This document shows positions 1 through 11,735 of a stretch of 64,000 bases of DNA, piece after piece (position 1 is the stretch's first letter; each line of letters opens with the position of its first letter). A program made the translations under genes and the position numbers. The notes below the pieces were generated by a model. That model made no database searches. It was not told where the DNA came from and saw nothing but the letters and a program-made list of their open reading frames with translations. This stretch comes from Sympetrum striolatum (lineage: Eukaryota; Arthropoda; Insecta; Odonata; Libellulidae): positions 40,209,393 through 40,273,392 of the forward strand of contig OX388350.1 of the NCBI GenBank assembly GCA_947579665.1, given 5' to 3'.

Positions 1-539
1 ACACACGCATAACGTGGGCTTCGAATTTCAAACTATACATTAGCATAGTAAAAACAGAAAATAAAACCACCAAAAAATCACTTAAAAAGAGGCTCAACGG
101 TATCTGGTACTTTGAAATGCCTTCTGTTTTTGAGGTGGATACAGCAAATGAGCATCGATTTTCGCATTAGAAGTACGCCGTTACTGCAGTGTTCTTCATA
201 CCAAATAAATATATTATACTTGGTAATGCTTCTGTATTACCAAGTATAATTTCTTTCCCTTTCAAAAAGAACTCCTTCAACCCGCTTTCCATATAAATTT
301 ATCACGCTAGATAATTAATACCACGAATACACCAAGAATAGAATCACCACGGTAATTCTATTCTTCAACACGTAAATCCTTTCAAACTTCCTCTCGATAT
401 ACGATTAAGATAAACCATGAAAATGCATGATTGTAGACGCAAGATATTTTTTCAAATAATTCTTATGATTATCTTAATTTTATTGTTACTACACCATATT
501 ATTACGATGCTTAGGAGTATGATTGGCAATTAGGATTTG

Positions 540-1560
540 ATGTCTTCGTTAATGTATTTTACATGCATGTTGAAATTTGACATTCAAAGGAAAATAATTA
601 GAATGGGTTTTATTAGGAGTAATAAAATTGAGCAAATGATGTAGCGCAGTCATATAATACGTGATCCCCTATATACCAACAAATAAAATATATTAACATA
701 AAAATAATGTATTTTAAAAAATATTTTAGAGTAGATGAATTCGTCAACAAAAAAATCATATCACAGAATACAAACTAACTGAAAAAAAATTAGATTTATA
801 TTTTTAATATAATATACTGTATTTTGATTCGAATAATAATGTAAAAAAACTGTAACAACAACGTATCTTAAATTATAGTATGTAATCAATAATGATAACC
901 TTTAATTATCAGTGCATATTTATCACAGCTAATTACATTATAATTTCATAAGGAAAGGGTTTAAATGACTTTGTACATAAGGGCGTACACCCAGGAACAC
1001 TTTTCTGGCCGGGTAGCCTAGATGGTTAAGGCAGCCTCCCGAGTAGAGGAACATCCCAGGTTCGATTCCCGGCCATGTCAGACTTTTTTTCAAATCCGTT
1101 TTTCCTTGGGTACATTATAATTGTTATAAAACGTACTATTTTGTGACTTTAATAAAATGTATTCTTGATTTGTAATTACTAATAACTCCATAATTGCAAC
1201 TCCTTATGAAAATGTAATATGCACAGTGATGTAAATTATTTTAGTATACGTTTGTAATAGTTAATTAAAATATAATTGTAATAAACCATAATATATTGTG
1301 ATTGTAATAAAACGTATCGTTAATTAGTAATTACTAATCATTCTATAACTGTAATTACTCGTGACAATGACTTTTCTTACACATTATTTATTATATAGTT
1401 AGATAAATAAATGTATCACCATTATTATTGTCACTGTATAATACTTTATACCTCATAAGTGCTAGGGACTATGATAAGTTTTTTACGTAAGAAATTACCA
1501 TAACACGTGTATGATGAATATCCCTGCCACTTGATGCGGTAAATACGCAGCGGAGAAATG
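540..1560 (+). repeat. Ancient ~0.8-1 kb repeat, copy 1
   Basis: From 'catgcatgttgaaatttgac' to 'gatgaatatccctgccac' this segment matches 4645-5372 in the same order with many substitutions and indels. A tRNA-like SINE lies inside this copy only. No coding content. Confidence 0.65.
1004..1125 (+). repeat. tRNA-related SINE
   Basis: A box-A-like 'tagcctagatggttaaggc' and B box 'ggttcgattcc' (about 1059-1069) lie over a tail 'gtcagactttttttcaaatc'. A 7-bp GGCCGGG/CCCGGCC pairing exists but the acceptor and T stems cannot both form, so this is not a functional tRNA. An inverted fragment of the SINE tail lies at 966-998. Confidence 0.65.
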
Positions 1561-2658
1561 CTAAAGCTAAAAATAAATAAGTCGTAAAAAACGCTAAGTA
1601 TGGCGTGCCCTTCCCCTCGAAGATAATGCATAGTGATCGCATGCTTCCCCTCGAAAAGCAGTCACGCGACGGCCCTCAATAAGGTAATCGTGAATGCCAA
1701 TCGCTCTGAAAAATATTCCGACCATCCATAAGTGATATCGAGACTAACAAGATCCGATAAATTGTTTTACGACGGGAAGCAACAGCCAACGCCACCTGAA
1801 GCACATGATGTAGGAGCAGCAACAAAAGGTTGGCTCTTGATCGCTTCCGGAGATACGTAAATCAGTGCCTCCTGGGAAAAGGGTAAGGCGCAATACCCTA
1901 CACGGAATTTAATTTGAAATTTATTCGCGACGCCAAACATTCATCTAATATTTATTAGTGGCGTCATTTGTCTAATGGTATCATTACGTCTGCCTGCGTA
2001 TCAAACTATATTAACCTCTCATTAAAGCCCAAGTGAGGTTTATTTATTGCAAAATTCCGAAGTAGTGTGTCGCGAGGACAGGTGGCGGTGTTAAATTATA
2101 AAACAGTTAACTAAAAATATATTTATATGCATCTACACAATAAACCCAATAAAATAAAATATAAAAATGCGTAAATAAAAAGTGATACCACTAAATAAAT
2201 ACAAAAATATAAATATACAATACATGTATGATGTATTATAAAACACACAGCTCTGTGAATTAGTTATTACCAATAAATGAATGTTAAACAACCCAACAAA
2301 ACAGCATCTAAATGACTTTTCAACAAGTAGTTTAATCCCAGCCGCCGCGAATTCCGCTCTCGGAAATAAAAGCAAAAACTAAAGTTCCATTTAAGATATC
2401 GGCCAAAAACCAACTATAAATCAAAACTATAATAGTTATCTCAATTTCGCATGCGATAAGTTCTCTTTATCAAATGGTAATAAAATTGTTTTAGGTGACA
2501 TATAAATAGGGTTACAACACCAATTTTCTTTGAGATTACACTCCATATGAACAATTTTTTGGTTCAGTTTTGGTTTTTCTGTACATGATAGCAGGTGGTT
2601 TGTATTCATGGTAATCAAAAGAGAAGCAACATAGGGAAAAAACAGAATTTTATAAATA

Positions 2659-2746
2659 GAAATGATGAAAAACACTTTGTAATTTCCACAATAAATTTTT
2701 TTATTTTTTATTGTGGAAATTGCAAAGTGTTTTTTTTATCATTTCT
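2659..2746. repeat. Long hairpin, ~38-bp arms
   Basis: 'aatgatgaaaaacactttgt' and 'aatttccacaataaa' pair with the inverse sequence after a short T-rich loop. It is a fold-back mini-element; no coding content. Confidence 0.7.
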
Positions 2747-3177
2747 TAATGTCGTTGCATGAAGTGCGGCCAGAGAACTTAGTTATCATATACAGAATAT
2801 CATATACAGAATTTTATGTTTGATTGGTAGAGAGAATTAGCAGTTAAAAAGATATCCTATTTATCAAGATGTGGAGGCAGGGACATAACAAGAAATAGGG
2901 AAGCGGATCGAGTCCTAAGTAAAGCAAAATGACTCTAAGTTATTGTTAATTAAAGCTAACTTAATTAACACATTTCTTAGCATTCCTAAAGGGGTGACCT
3001 TAATCAGTGCCATTACTGAATATCTCTCATACCTAAGTATGTACTTTATATCGTGGTGCTTTCTATTATGTTTTTCACTGTTATGCAAACATCTATATTG
3101 GTTTATTTATGTAAAATTTGAATCTGTATAGTCTTATTTGCCTTTCAGATTTATCTCGACCTACTTTTCCATAAAAA

Positions 3178-3300
3178 TTTACTTAACTATCAGTAGGTTT
3201 CGTAGGTTTTTCATACCACCCTTCTTACGACTGTTTTCCTGCTGGGGTGTGTATAATTCCCAAAAAAGGAACGTTAGGCTTTTAAACACACAATGTAGTT
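3178..3300 (-). repeat. Short interspersed family with three copies
   Basis: Minus-strand 'gaaaaacctacgaaacctac' after 'caggaaaacag'. The same order occurs on the plus strand at 11845-11920 and 14990-15075. Confidence 0.5.
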
Positions 3301-3339
3301 TTCTTCTGTGCACTTTTTTCAAGTGATGTCTTTCTTTAA

Positions 3340-3428
3340 ATTTGTATGACGAAGAGTTAGATGTAAGAAGAGACTTTATAGTCTCAATCTCGCCCTAATA
3401 AATGGCGTTTTATTATTATTATTATTAA
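3340..3428 (+). repeat. LINE/SINE 3' terminus with (ATT)n tail
   Basis: 'agtctcaatctcgccctaat' then 'aaatggcg' and (ATT)n. Related termini occur on the minus strand at about 6040-6090, 11650-11725 and 14800-14865. Confidence 0.5.
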
Positions 3429-4000
3429 TCAAGTCATGAACACAGAAATGAACAAGACTGCGACATTTGATGAAAGATACATTTATCTATATTTTGTAGT
3501 TTAGAAGAAACTTAGTGGATAAGGATAAAAATAAGAGATAAATATCACAAAAATAGCGACAGAAAACAACACCCAAAAGACATTCTTGAGAAGATAATAA
3601 CTGTCTGGCAACCCACTTTCTTCATAGAGTTTCAAGTAGCCAAACGATCAAGTGAAAGCAGACAACCTTTTGATGGGAGTGGAAGAACATTTCGGCCCAG
3701 AATCTTGAGCATATCGTCCGCAGATAGTCACGTTATTACCTTCTGTTGGTCTTCCTCGGAGATATGAACGGCGGCGATATCGAGACTCGAGGAAGATTAG
3801 ATTATGCCACTCGAGTCCCTGCCGAAAAGACACCATCAAAACGGCGAGCGATTCGGGGAGAGATAAGGATTAAGGGACTGAGATGATAAAAATTTAGCGG
3901 AAAAGGCTGTGGGAGAGCGGGATATTGTCCTCTCGATGGATACGGCGAGATAAGGGTGATGCGAAACGTGCGGTGTGGGAGCTTTATTACATGCATGTTG

Positions 4001-4601
4001 GAAGAGAATAAGAAAAAAAACTTTGTATACATCCATAATATATTTATTGCGACCGGTTTTGGTAAGTATCTAACATCTTCAAGCATGGGAAATAAGAAAC
4101 ATACAGCTTTTAACACTAGAAGGACGGCGGTGGTCAAATGTGACCACTTTTCAGTGTTTCACTTCAAAAATTTTCAAGTTTAATACTTTACAATTTTTTG
4201 AAACTCTTTGAGTTTGTGTGATACCATTCCAAATTAACTTACGCGAATTAAAATTTAGCTAACACTAATGTGGTAATTTTTACATCTTGTTATAACTAGG
4301 ACAGCTTATGGTCATTTGACCACAATCTCTTTTTAAACCAAAGATTTACCCTTTCCTCCGATTTTTTAACTATTTTCCTGGAGTTATTTATATTTGAATT
4401 ATGTACTACATTAGTAACCATATAAATGATGAGAAGCGAAGTGGTCAAATTACCACTTCCTGTCCTTCTAGGTAGAGCGAAAACCCCGCCCTTCTAGCTT
4501 TAAAGGATAGAATCAATTCCTGTGCCTGAAGATGCTAGATACTTAGCGAAACCGGTCGCAACAAATATCTTGTGGAAGTATACAGTTTTCTTATTCTCTT
4601 C
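4001..4601 (+). mobile_element. Inverted-repeat element with hammerhead core (Penelope-like)
   Basis: The first and last roughly 80 bases are inverted copies: gaagagaataag...gcgaccggttttgg against cttagcgaaaccggtcgc...cttattctcttc. The right arm keeps an intact hammerhead core; the left arm has lost the first conserved C. A direct repeat 'atgcatgttggaag' flanks it, abutting on the left but offset by about 45 bases on the right. No protein is encoded. Confidence 0.7.
4521..4562 (+). ncRNA. Hammerhead ribozyme-like motif 1
   Basis: CTGAAGA (4526-4532) is followed by stem II GCTA/TAGC (4534-4537 with 4544-4547). GAAA (4548-4551), a palindromic CCGG stem III, the cleavage dinucleotide TC (4556-4557), and GCA, which pairs with TGC before the core as stem I, complete it. 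This is a minimal type I hammerhead with very short stem III, as known in Penelope-like elements and retrozymes. Confidence 0.65.
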
Positions 4602-4639
4602 TCTGATGGCCTCAAACAAAATAACCCCTAAACACATTG

Positions 4640-5375
4640 ATTTTATTTATGCATGTTGGAAGTTGAAATTCGAAGGATATTAAACGTTAATTATGATAGG
4701 TTTTATTAAGAGTGATAAAAATAATTGAATAATGCATTGCAACGATTTATTACAGTTATGTAACGACTGATCCTTTATACACCAACAAATTTAGTATAAA
4801 AACATGTTAATAATATTTCAAAAATATTTTAGATAGATAAATGTGTCAACGAAAAACGTATCTAATTGGATTATAATTTAAAATACCTGCTAAGAGTATA
4901 ATTTATAATTATAATAAAATGTAGCATATTTTAATTGTAACGCATATTTAACATAGCTAATTCAAATACAATTGTAATAAAAGTGATATCTTGTGATTGG
5001 AATAAAATATATTGTTGATTCGTAACTACGTATCAAATGATAGTATAATGTAAGTACTCATTAAAATTTATTATGTAATAGGATGGAATATATTTTATTT
5101 TTAATGTATGTTTGTAATAGCTTATTAAAATTTAATTTTAATGAAAATATCTTGAGATTGTAATAAAATATATCGTTGATTTGTAATTTCTAGTCATTGT
5201 CTAACTGTAATTACTCATGACAATGACTTGTTAGGTAAATAAATGTATCATCGTTATTATTATCGGTGCATAATATTGTATGCCTCATAGAAAAAATGAT
5301 AAGCATTATACGTAATTAATGACTATAACACATATAAGATGAATATCCCTGTCACATGACACGGTAGATTTGTAA
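4640..5375 (+). repeat. Ancient ~0.8-1 kb repeat, copy 2
   Basis: Matches 540-1560. Landmarks are 'gcatgttggaagttgaaatt', 'acaccaacaaattta', 'taactgtaattactcatgac' and 'gatgaatatccctgtcac'. It lies directly downstream of the hammerhead element at 4001-4601. Confidence 0.65.
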
Positions 5376-5689
5376 CTATGTAATCAATTTATAATTTTAA
5401 CTTTTCACGAAAATGCATTTTGTAATCGAATATAATAGATTTTATCTTTGCGTAGGGGAGATTAAAGGAGAAAGCCAACTGAAGGAAGATAATTTTGGAG
5501 GTATTGGCAGTAAAGTGGAGCGAAATAGGAAAATAATAAGGGTAACGAGGAGGTCAGGGTGCGGAGATAAAATTCTTAGGTTCTTCAAAAGTATATGAAT
5601 GAAGGGAAATGTTTTCCAACTTTCGCTCACGGAACCCCGATCGCTTTATGAGGCGGTGCCATTGCAGAAGTTGACCTTTACCAACGAAG

Positions 5690-5900
5690 GGAGGCGTGGG
5701 TGTACGAATTAAAGGCGCGGCCGATAACCTATTGGAGAAAACCGACTGTTTTCGTGACTGCTTGAGTTTGCGCCTTTGGAATACTTGGCCACACGATTCA
5801 ATTCTTTGCCGACGAAATCATTCAGAGGGGAATAATTTTGAAGCAGAAAACCAAGCATTTTACATCAAGATAAGTGCCGATGCTAAAATTTCTTAGAGTT
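5690..5900 (+). repeat. GC-richer repeated segment, partial copy
   Basis: Shares 'cctattggagaaaaccgact', 'acgattcaattctttgccg' and 'ggaataattttgaa' with 10085-10300. A 66-codon ORF across it is not conserved in the other copy. Confidence 0.45.
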
Positions 5901-8100
5901 CTTCCAAAGTTGAGGCAGGTTTACCTCTTATTCAACGAACTTAAGCATTTGTAAAATTAATATTGATTAAAATAAAATAAAGTAGTGTTATTTAAAAATT
6001 TCGCGTATTTTTATGAAGAAAGCAATAAATATATATCTTTGTTAGAGCGACATTGAGACAAAGAAGTCTCCTCATTCATATAACCAAGAGGTGGAGAACC
6101 TTCGAAAGCAAATTAACGCACTTGAATATATTTACCGACTTCCAATATTATTTGAGATTCAAATTGAAATAAAACGGAAAATATTATTCACTTGATAATA
6201 AATTCGTTCGCTTATGTAGGATTTTGATTTTTTATTATTTGAATTTTAGTTAATAATAGTTGAATAATAGTTACTTTTAGTTCCCAATAGTCCATGTGAT
6301 GTAATAATAACATTATTATTAAGTATGAGTATTAAATAACTTAGGAAAGTTTCGCAAATTCATTTTGTGAATGCTATGGGATTCATACACTACGCCCATG
6401 CATTAGAAAAATAAATTAGTGAAAATTTTTGTGTAATTCGATTTCCTATCCTTGTTATGAAGCTTCACAAAGTGACGGCTTTAAACTCCGATTTTAATCA
6501 TTATTATTGTTGTAAGTTCAAATAATTTTACATATAAATATTTTAAAATACATGTTCCTAGCCCCTGAACTAATCCAATTACTCACGAATAATATTCGAT
6601 TTGTCATTTATGGTCCGCGGATTATAAGATAATTATACCTTGAGAGTTTCTTTACCTCTACAACGCTTTAGTTTTCGGCTACGACGTCAATTAAGCGGTG
6701 ATATTGGGTGTTTCCACCTCCGAAGCAGTTAACCATACGTTCGAAAACCGATGAAAGAGCGATTCCCATTTTTCCGGGCCATTCGAATGAAAATAATCTG
6801 GTATCTTTTACCTTTAAATCATTTCCAGTCCTCAGGCCGTGTTTCACATTTAATTCCTCCACCGAAGAGAAGCCTTTGAAGAGAGATGTATTCAAATAGA
6901 GGAAAAAAGCTTCGAATTCCACTTGGGACTCCGATTTCAAGGACTTTATATGATGAGTGATAACAGTATCAACGAAGTCTTACCCTAAAACCTCGTAAAA
7001 TTCGAGACGAGAGAAAAATTTCCAATCACTCCGTGGAATTAATACGGAAACTAAAATATCTCTGAAATGATATTTGTGTGTTTCTTTTGATAGAAATTCA
7101 TCTTCGTTGGTTTTATTCTCAGCTAAATCCCTTCCTCCTGAGATTCAAAGAATGAAAATATCTACAGATTTATTAGTATGCTTTGCATTCTTTTGAGATG
7201 TTCAAATTTTACAGCTATGATTAGTAATATTTCTTTTATCCGATAAGGAAAATAGATTTCATGCTTATAAAATTCAATATCATGGTTTAAATTTAATTTT
7301 AAATATCATACATGGCTTTAAATTTATTCACCCTCGTGTAATTCATCATCATAATATAGTTGAGTGCAAATATTATTAACCAACAAATTATATTTAGCAC
7401 CTAGTTATTTGAACTTTTCCATTCCTAAAAATATTATCATGATTTTCATTACAATTTCAATACATTCAGAGTAGTTCATTATTCCATATGAAATTATGAA
7501 TTTGAAAAAGGAGTTTCCTGAAATTATTTATTTATTAATTGTGACGAAGCTTTAAAAAGTCAATTGCTTCTTCATAAATTCATGAAATCTTTCTTAAGAC
7601 TTTTAACACTTCATATTTTAAATGATATAAAGCAACGAAATAAAAACTTAATACAGAATAACTGGTGGTGGTGACTTTACATTGAAAAGGAAATTGATTC
7701 TCGAAATAGGTAGGAGTGGTTCTATGCTCGAAAGTGTTGGGGCGTTTTACCCCTGGGTCTTGGTTTGAAGCACATAGAAAATTGCGTAAAACAATCAGTC
7801 CAGGTAGACAAGATATCACGCAACGAGAATGCCTGGGACGGCAGATAGTAGCATTACACCGCTAAGTTTCCGGTAAAGTTTACGTAACGAGTTGGAAACT
7901 CAGCTCGTGTAACGCATGTGATTTGATTAAGGGTCGCACGTGGACCATGGGCGCGGGAGAGGCACTACAGAATCGGATAGTTGCAACCTTTACTTATGGT
8001 TTTCACGCTGGTGGAAAGATAAGGTGAAATTTAGGTTCAGTTCAAGTTTCTCTCTACCGGCAAAATCAAATCAATTTTTCGATCCTATAACAGTTCTTCT
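5900..8100. other. Spacer, no gene recognised
   Basis: AT-rich sequence with two GC-richer islands (6660-7030 and 7680-7950). The 90-codon minus ORF at 6668-6940 has no start context or family resemblance that I can identify. Confidence 0.4.
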
Positions 8101-8116
8101 AAACGGATTTCCCAAT

Positions 8117-8552
8117 AGGTGAATTTTTATTAATACTATTTTAAATCCAATCAAAGACAAATTGAACTAATCAATATTATTTTGTAAAAACTAATTACTG
8201 GTAAATTCTTCGAAAACTAATTCTTCGACAAATTCTTCAACAATAGACCACTTGCTCCCAAATATGCCGCATGCAATGCCCACATTCAACCCAACCTACA
8301 AGGAGCTTCATAACTTTACTGAAGAATATCAAATCTTAATCATTTCTGTTAAGATAAAATTTAGATAACTTCAGATTCATTAGAGTGGTCAATTTTTGAA
8401 GAATATTCAATCGAAGAAAGTGCTTGCGAAGAATTCGTTTTAAAAGAAAATTGGCCGTAATCATTTTTTCACACATCTTGCGGTACAAAATAATATGGAT
8501 TAGTTAAATTTGTCATTGATTGGATTTAAATAGTATAAATAAAAATTCACGA
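8117..8552. mobile_element. MITE-like element with ~68-bp terminal inverted repeats
   Basis: 'gtgaatttttattaatacta' plus 'atccaatcaaagacaaattg' at the left end is matched in inverse at 8480-8552. The interior has no coding potential. The repeated 'attcttcgaa/gaagaatt' motifs inside make it strongly self-complementary. Confidence 0.65.
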
Positions 8553-8685
8553 AGGAAATACTTTCGAAGAATACATTTTCGAAGAATTTATATGCTTCCG
8601 ATCAAACTGCGAATGGTTTAAGAAAGAAATTGAAAGAAATATAGACCAAAGAAGGCAATGAAAATTGGTGAATGTATTCACATCT

Positions 8686-9510
8686 TATTATATACAGACG
8701 CTTTTCCGGATTCATTCATATAGATAGATAGATAGGATACTAATTCAAAGGCTAAACCAGAAGCGTCATTGATTTTAAATTTTTACGACGTATTAGCCAT
8801 TACGTGTAACCGCCAGAAAAAATGAGATTTTGAATTTCAGTGTCATGGATTCGATTCCAGAGGGTCCCAAAGTCCCGATTTTTTCCCATTTAAAAGCATT
8901 GCTTTGATTTTCGGGAATATTTTTAAAATACTTCCCGGATAGGTAGAGAATTAAAACTCAAGAAGTCGATAGATATGGATAGGATCTATCGAAAACATAA
9001 ATGACCTTTGCAGAACATATCCTGAGTTCGATGCTAGGACGATGCAAAAATCTGCCCTTTGAAATACATTGAGGTAGTTTTTCTTTATATTTTTGATACA
9101 CTTATCGAAACGATAGGAAGTTCTCGCTCAGCTACAAGATGTATATCAAGAATCGATTTAAGAAACACATTTAGATAAGACCGTACATTTCCTGGGTTCG
9201 ATGCCAGAGCACATTAAAATTTCTCACATAAGGAATATAAGTGAAAAGTAGGACGTCGTTTGAGGCAGTTTCAGCCAATATTTCTGCTTGAATTTTCACA
9301 CATACTTATAGATGGTGATCTTCTGTTGTGCTGCATAGTAAGTTCATCAGGAACACCCGGGTTCGATGCCAGACGATTAAATTGCAGCGAATTTCAAGAA
9401 TATTTTCAATCCTTTTTTTTTCTTTTGAGGACCGTCCCGATATGAAGTTAGTGTTGTCGAGCTGCTTGCAGTATGCAGGCTACATTTTACTCGTATACAA
9501 TATGCATCAG
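8686..9510 (+). mobile_element. Helentron-like element with four B-box-bearing units, copy A
   Basis: It starts near a (GATA)n tract (about 8722-8742). Four units of about 170 bp follow, each with a tRNA B-box-like motif near 8848, 9028, 9195 and 9359 (for example cctgggttcgatgccaga). It ends with a hairpin 'gcttgcagtatgcaggc' and 'tttactcgtata'. The same order recurs in two further copies at 46.2-47.9 kb. Confidence 0.7.
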
Positions 9511-9624
9511 ATGAAAAGGGTTCTTTTTTATTTGCAAGTTGAACATGAGGAAATTTCTCTACTTAATACATATTACGAACATCAGATTCACGGATACATT
9601 GTACAGCCGTAAAGCATTCTAAAG

Positions 9625-10340
9625 AGAGCGGAGATGGGGCGAGCGAATCAAAGGAACGAAACAGAAGTGGCGGAAGATTTAATGGGAGGAGATCGGAAAA
9701 GAATAGGAAGGATGAAGAGGGGAATGAAGTGGTGAGAAGTGGAACGTGGAAACCCCTGAGGGTTCTAACGATCCCGAGAAGAAATCGGTGATAAATAATG
9801 CCAAGCACGCGAGCAGGTATCTCTCCCACTCGCAATTGTCTATTAAACGAATTCCTGGCAAATGCCCCGATCCTTGCAGACCCTCACAAAGGAAGCATCT
9901 TCAGGAATCGATGCCGGGTCCTCTGCCAAAAAATTCCGCTACATATACCAACGTCAAAATCCTCCCTCTTTCGAGAGATACGTCCTTGCGACTGCTAACC
10001 CGAATTGTGGTAAAAAAAAGACGGCGGGAACAGTTCTGGAAATTTCGGTGACTCGATAGCGTACGGTTGTGCGCCAATTAGGAGGCGTGGGAATGATAGT
10101 TAAAGGACTTACGATGCCGAATTTCTCCTATTGGAGAAAAACGACTTTATTTGTGACTTCTGAGGCGGGACGATACGCGGTTTTCACGGAAGGGTGCACT
10201 TCATACTATGATTCAATTCTTTACCGATGACTTCCCTAAAAGGGAACAATTTTGAAAGAGGAAGCAAGGTATTATGCATCATGTTAAGGGATAAGGTAAA
10301 AATTTCTTCGAGACTTGATATTCCTGCACAAGCCGTCTCT
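9625..10340 (+). repeat. GC-richer repeated segment, long form
   Basis: 'cgtccttgcgactgctaacc', 'cagttctggaaatttcgg' and 'cgtacggttgtgcgccaatt' recur at 11140-11355, which lacks about 230 bases of this copy. The right part (10080-10330) matches 5690-5900. The open frames across it (up to 101 codons) show no family resemblance. Confidence 0.55.
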
Positions 10341-10604
10341 GTTAGCGTCCCGTAACTACATTACCACAGTTAGTGGAAACAGCGGAAAGTTCCGTGTTAC
10401 TTATCATCTATGTTGTAGCCAATGCACAGATCAGTACATCCTATGATCTTTGGGAGTTGTTTACTTTTTTTATCTTCTATCCCAGATGATGATAGATATC
10501 TTCAGGATGGATTTATCATATTCTGTGGTAGAAGAAAACAAAAAAGGAAACTACTCATGAAGGTGATGCCTAGGTTAATGAAATGTAAAATTATTACTTT
10601 TTAG

Positions 10605-10680
10605 AACTGGGACACGAACCCATTTTCCGGACAGGTATTCTAAGGCTAAACTACCATGCCGCATCAATCTCAATGTTAAC
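10605..10680 (-). repeat. tRNA-related SINE fragment
   Basis: On the minus strand 'gcatggtagtttagcctta' resembles box A and 'gggttcgtgtccc' box B. Confidence 0.5.
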
Positions 10681-10850
10681 TTTTGTGAATAGTACCAGAA
10701 GTTGTTGGTAAAAAGACGTCCCATTCATGTCGTTATTTTTCTCTTATGTGCTTTTATAAAAATTTCTTAGAGGAATGAACATTCTTCCAAAGCAGTCTTG
10801 GTCAACCTTCGACATCTAAGTTGCATACCAATAGTGTTGAAACGTATGTT

Positions 10851-11120
10851 CCCGGATTGCTAACCATCTAAGAAGTACCCAAGCTACATTTTAATAACCA
10901 TCTAATAATTTTCAAAGGTAGTATACATTTTTATTTTCTCTTACCCCTGAAGACGATATATCTACTCTGAATATGATAGCAGTCTTTTCAACTGTATCCG
11001 GATTACTGACTTTCTAAAGAGTACTCAATGTATATTTCAATAGCTATGGTATCATCTTCAGGGGTAGTTAACTTTCTGTTTTCTTCTACATTGGGTCCTT
11101 CTTAGAAGGTCAGTAATCCG
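10851..11120 (-). mobile_element. Inverted-repeat element, related to the 49.4-kb one
   Basis: The ends 'cccggattgctaaccatcta' and (inverted) 'cccggattactgaccttcta' match. Two 'cccctgaaga' blocks lie inside in opposite orientations, one on each strand. An additional internal 'ccggattactgactttcta' suggests nested or tandem arms. The core shares 'cattgagtactc' with the motif at 49.45 kb. Confidence 0.55.
11019..11067 (-). ncRNA. Hammerhead-like motif 4, degenerate
   Basis: On the minus strand, CTGAAGA (11061-11055) is followed by an imperfect stem II (GATA/TATT), GAAA (11038-11035), then TATACATTGAG, the same 3' context as motif 3. Stem I has a mismatch. It is probably a decayed copy. Confidence 0.4.
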
Positions 11121-11139
11121 GGACTTTCCGCTGTTTAAA

Positions 11140-11600
11140 GACCGTGAAGATGAGGCAAACGGATCAAAGGAACGTAACAAAAGAGGCGGAACATTTAATC
11201 GGATCGAGAAAGAATAGAAAGGATTAAGGGAGAAATTCTGGAGAGACGTCCTTGCGACTGCTAACCCGGATTATGGAAAAAAAGACGTCGGGTGCAGTTC
11301 TGGAAATTTCGGCTACCCGATAACGTACGGTTGTGCGCCAATTAAGAGGCCGTTTATCGCGGGCGAAGTCGTTAAAACGGTTGATTAAGCAGCTTCGGAA
11401 ACGGAGTCCTCGCCGATGGTTTTATTGATCCTCTAAATAAGACTCATTGGCAGCGTTTCGGATCGCTTCCGCCGGGAGCACCTATTACGCTCACAGACAT
11501 AAATAGCGCTTTTTTACGCTGCGGCTGATTCGGGGGAAATCGGTACCTCCGACGCCCTCAATGGACCACACGGATTCTGTTCCTCTCCGGTAACCAATAA
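11140..11600 (+). repeat. GC-richer repeated segment, short form, plus unique GC-rich tail
   Basis: 11140-11355 is a deleted copy of 9625-10085. The following 11356-11600 is GC-rich and unique in the window. It has no ORF but several palindromic hexamers. It may be a decayed gene, repeat or regulatory segment. Confidence 0.45.
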
Positions 11601-11639
11601 GTCGTAGTTGAAGCTGTGTCCGAGGAGATTTCTGTTATA

Positions 11640-11735
11640 GTTGTAAAATATAATAAAGTTTTTTCAAGTTCTATCAGGTCTTTATTAAGGCGAGATTGAG
11701 ACTTAAAAGTTTTTCCTTCCATCTAATCTACCGTC
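11640..11735 (-). repeat. LINE/SINE 3' terminus
   Basis: Minus-strand 'agtctcaatctcgccttaat' followed by 'aaagacc' and an AT-rich end. It is the closest relative of the 3.3-kb copy. Confidence 0.5.

Noticed and set aside
1004..1077. Functional tRNA gene
   Set aside because: Boxes A and B are present, but acceptor and T stems cannot form together and the anticodon loop lacks the usual T33. It fits a SINE head better.
9563..10059. Overlapping ORFs up to 101 codons on both strands
   Set aside because: They lie in a repeated GC-richer segment; frames are not kept in the 11.1-kb copy and no domain is seen.
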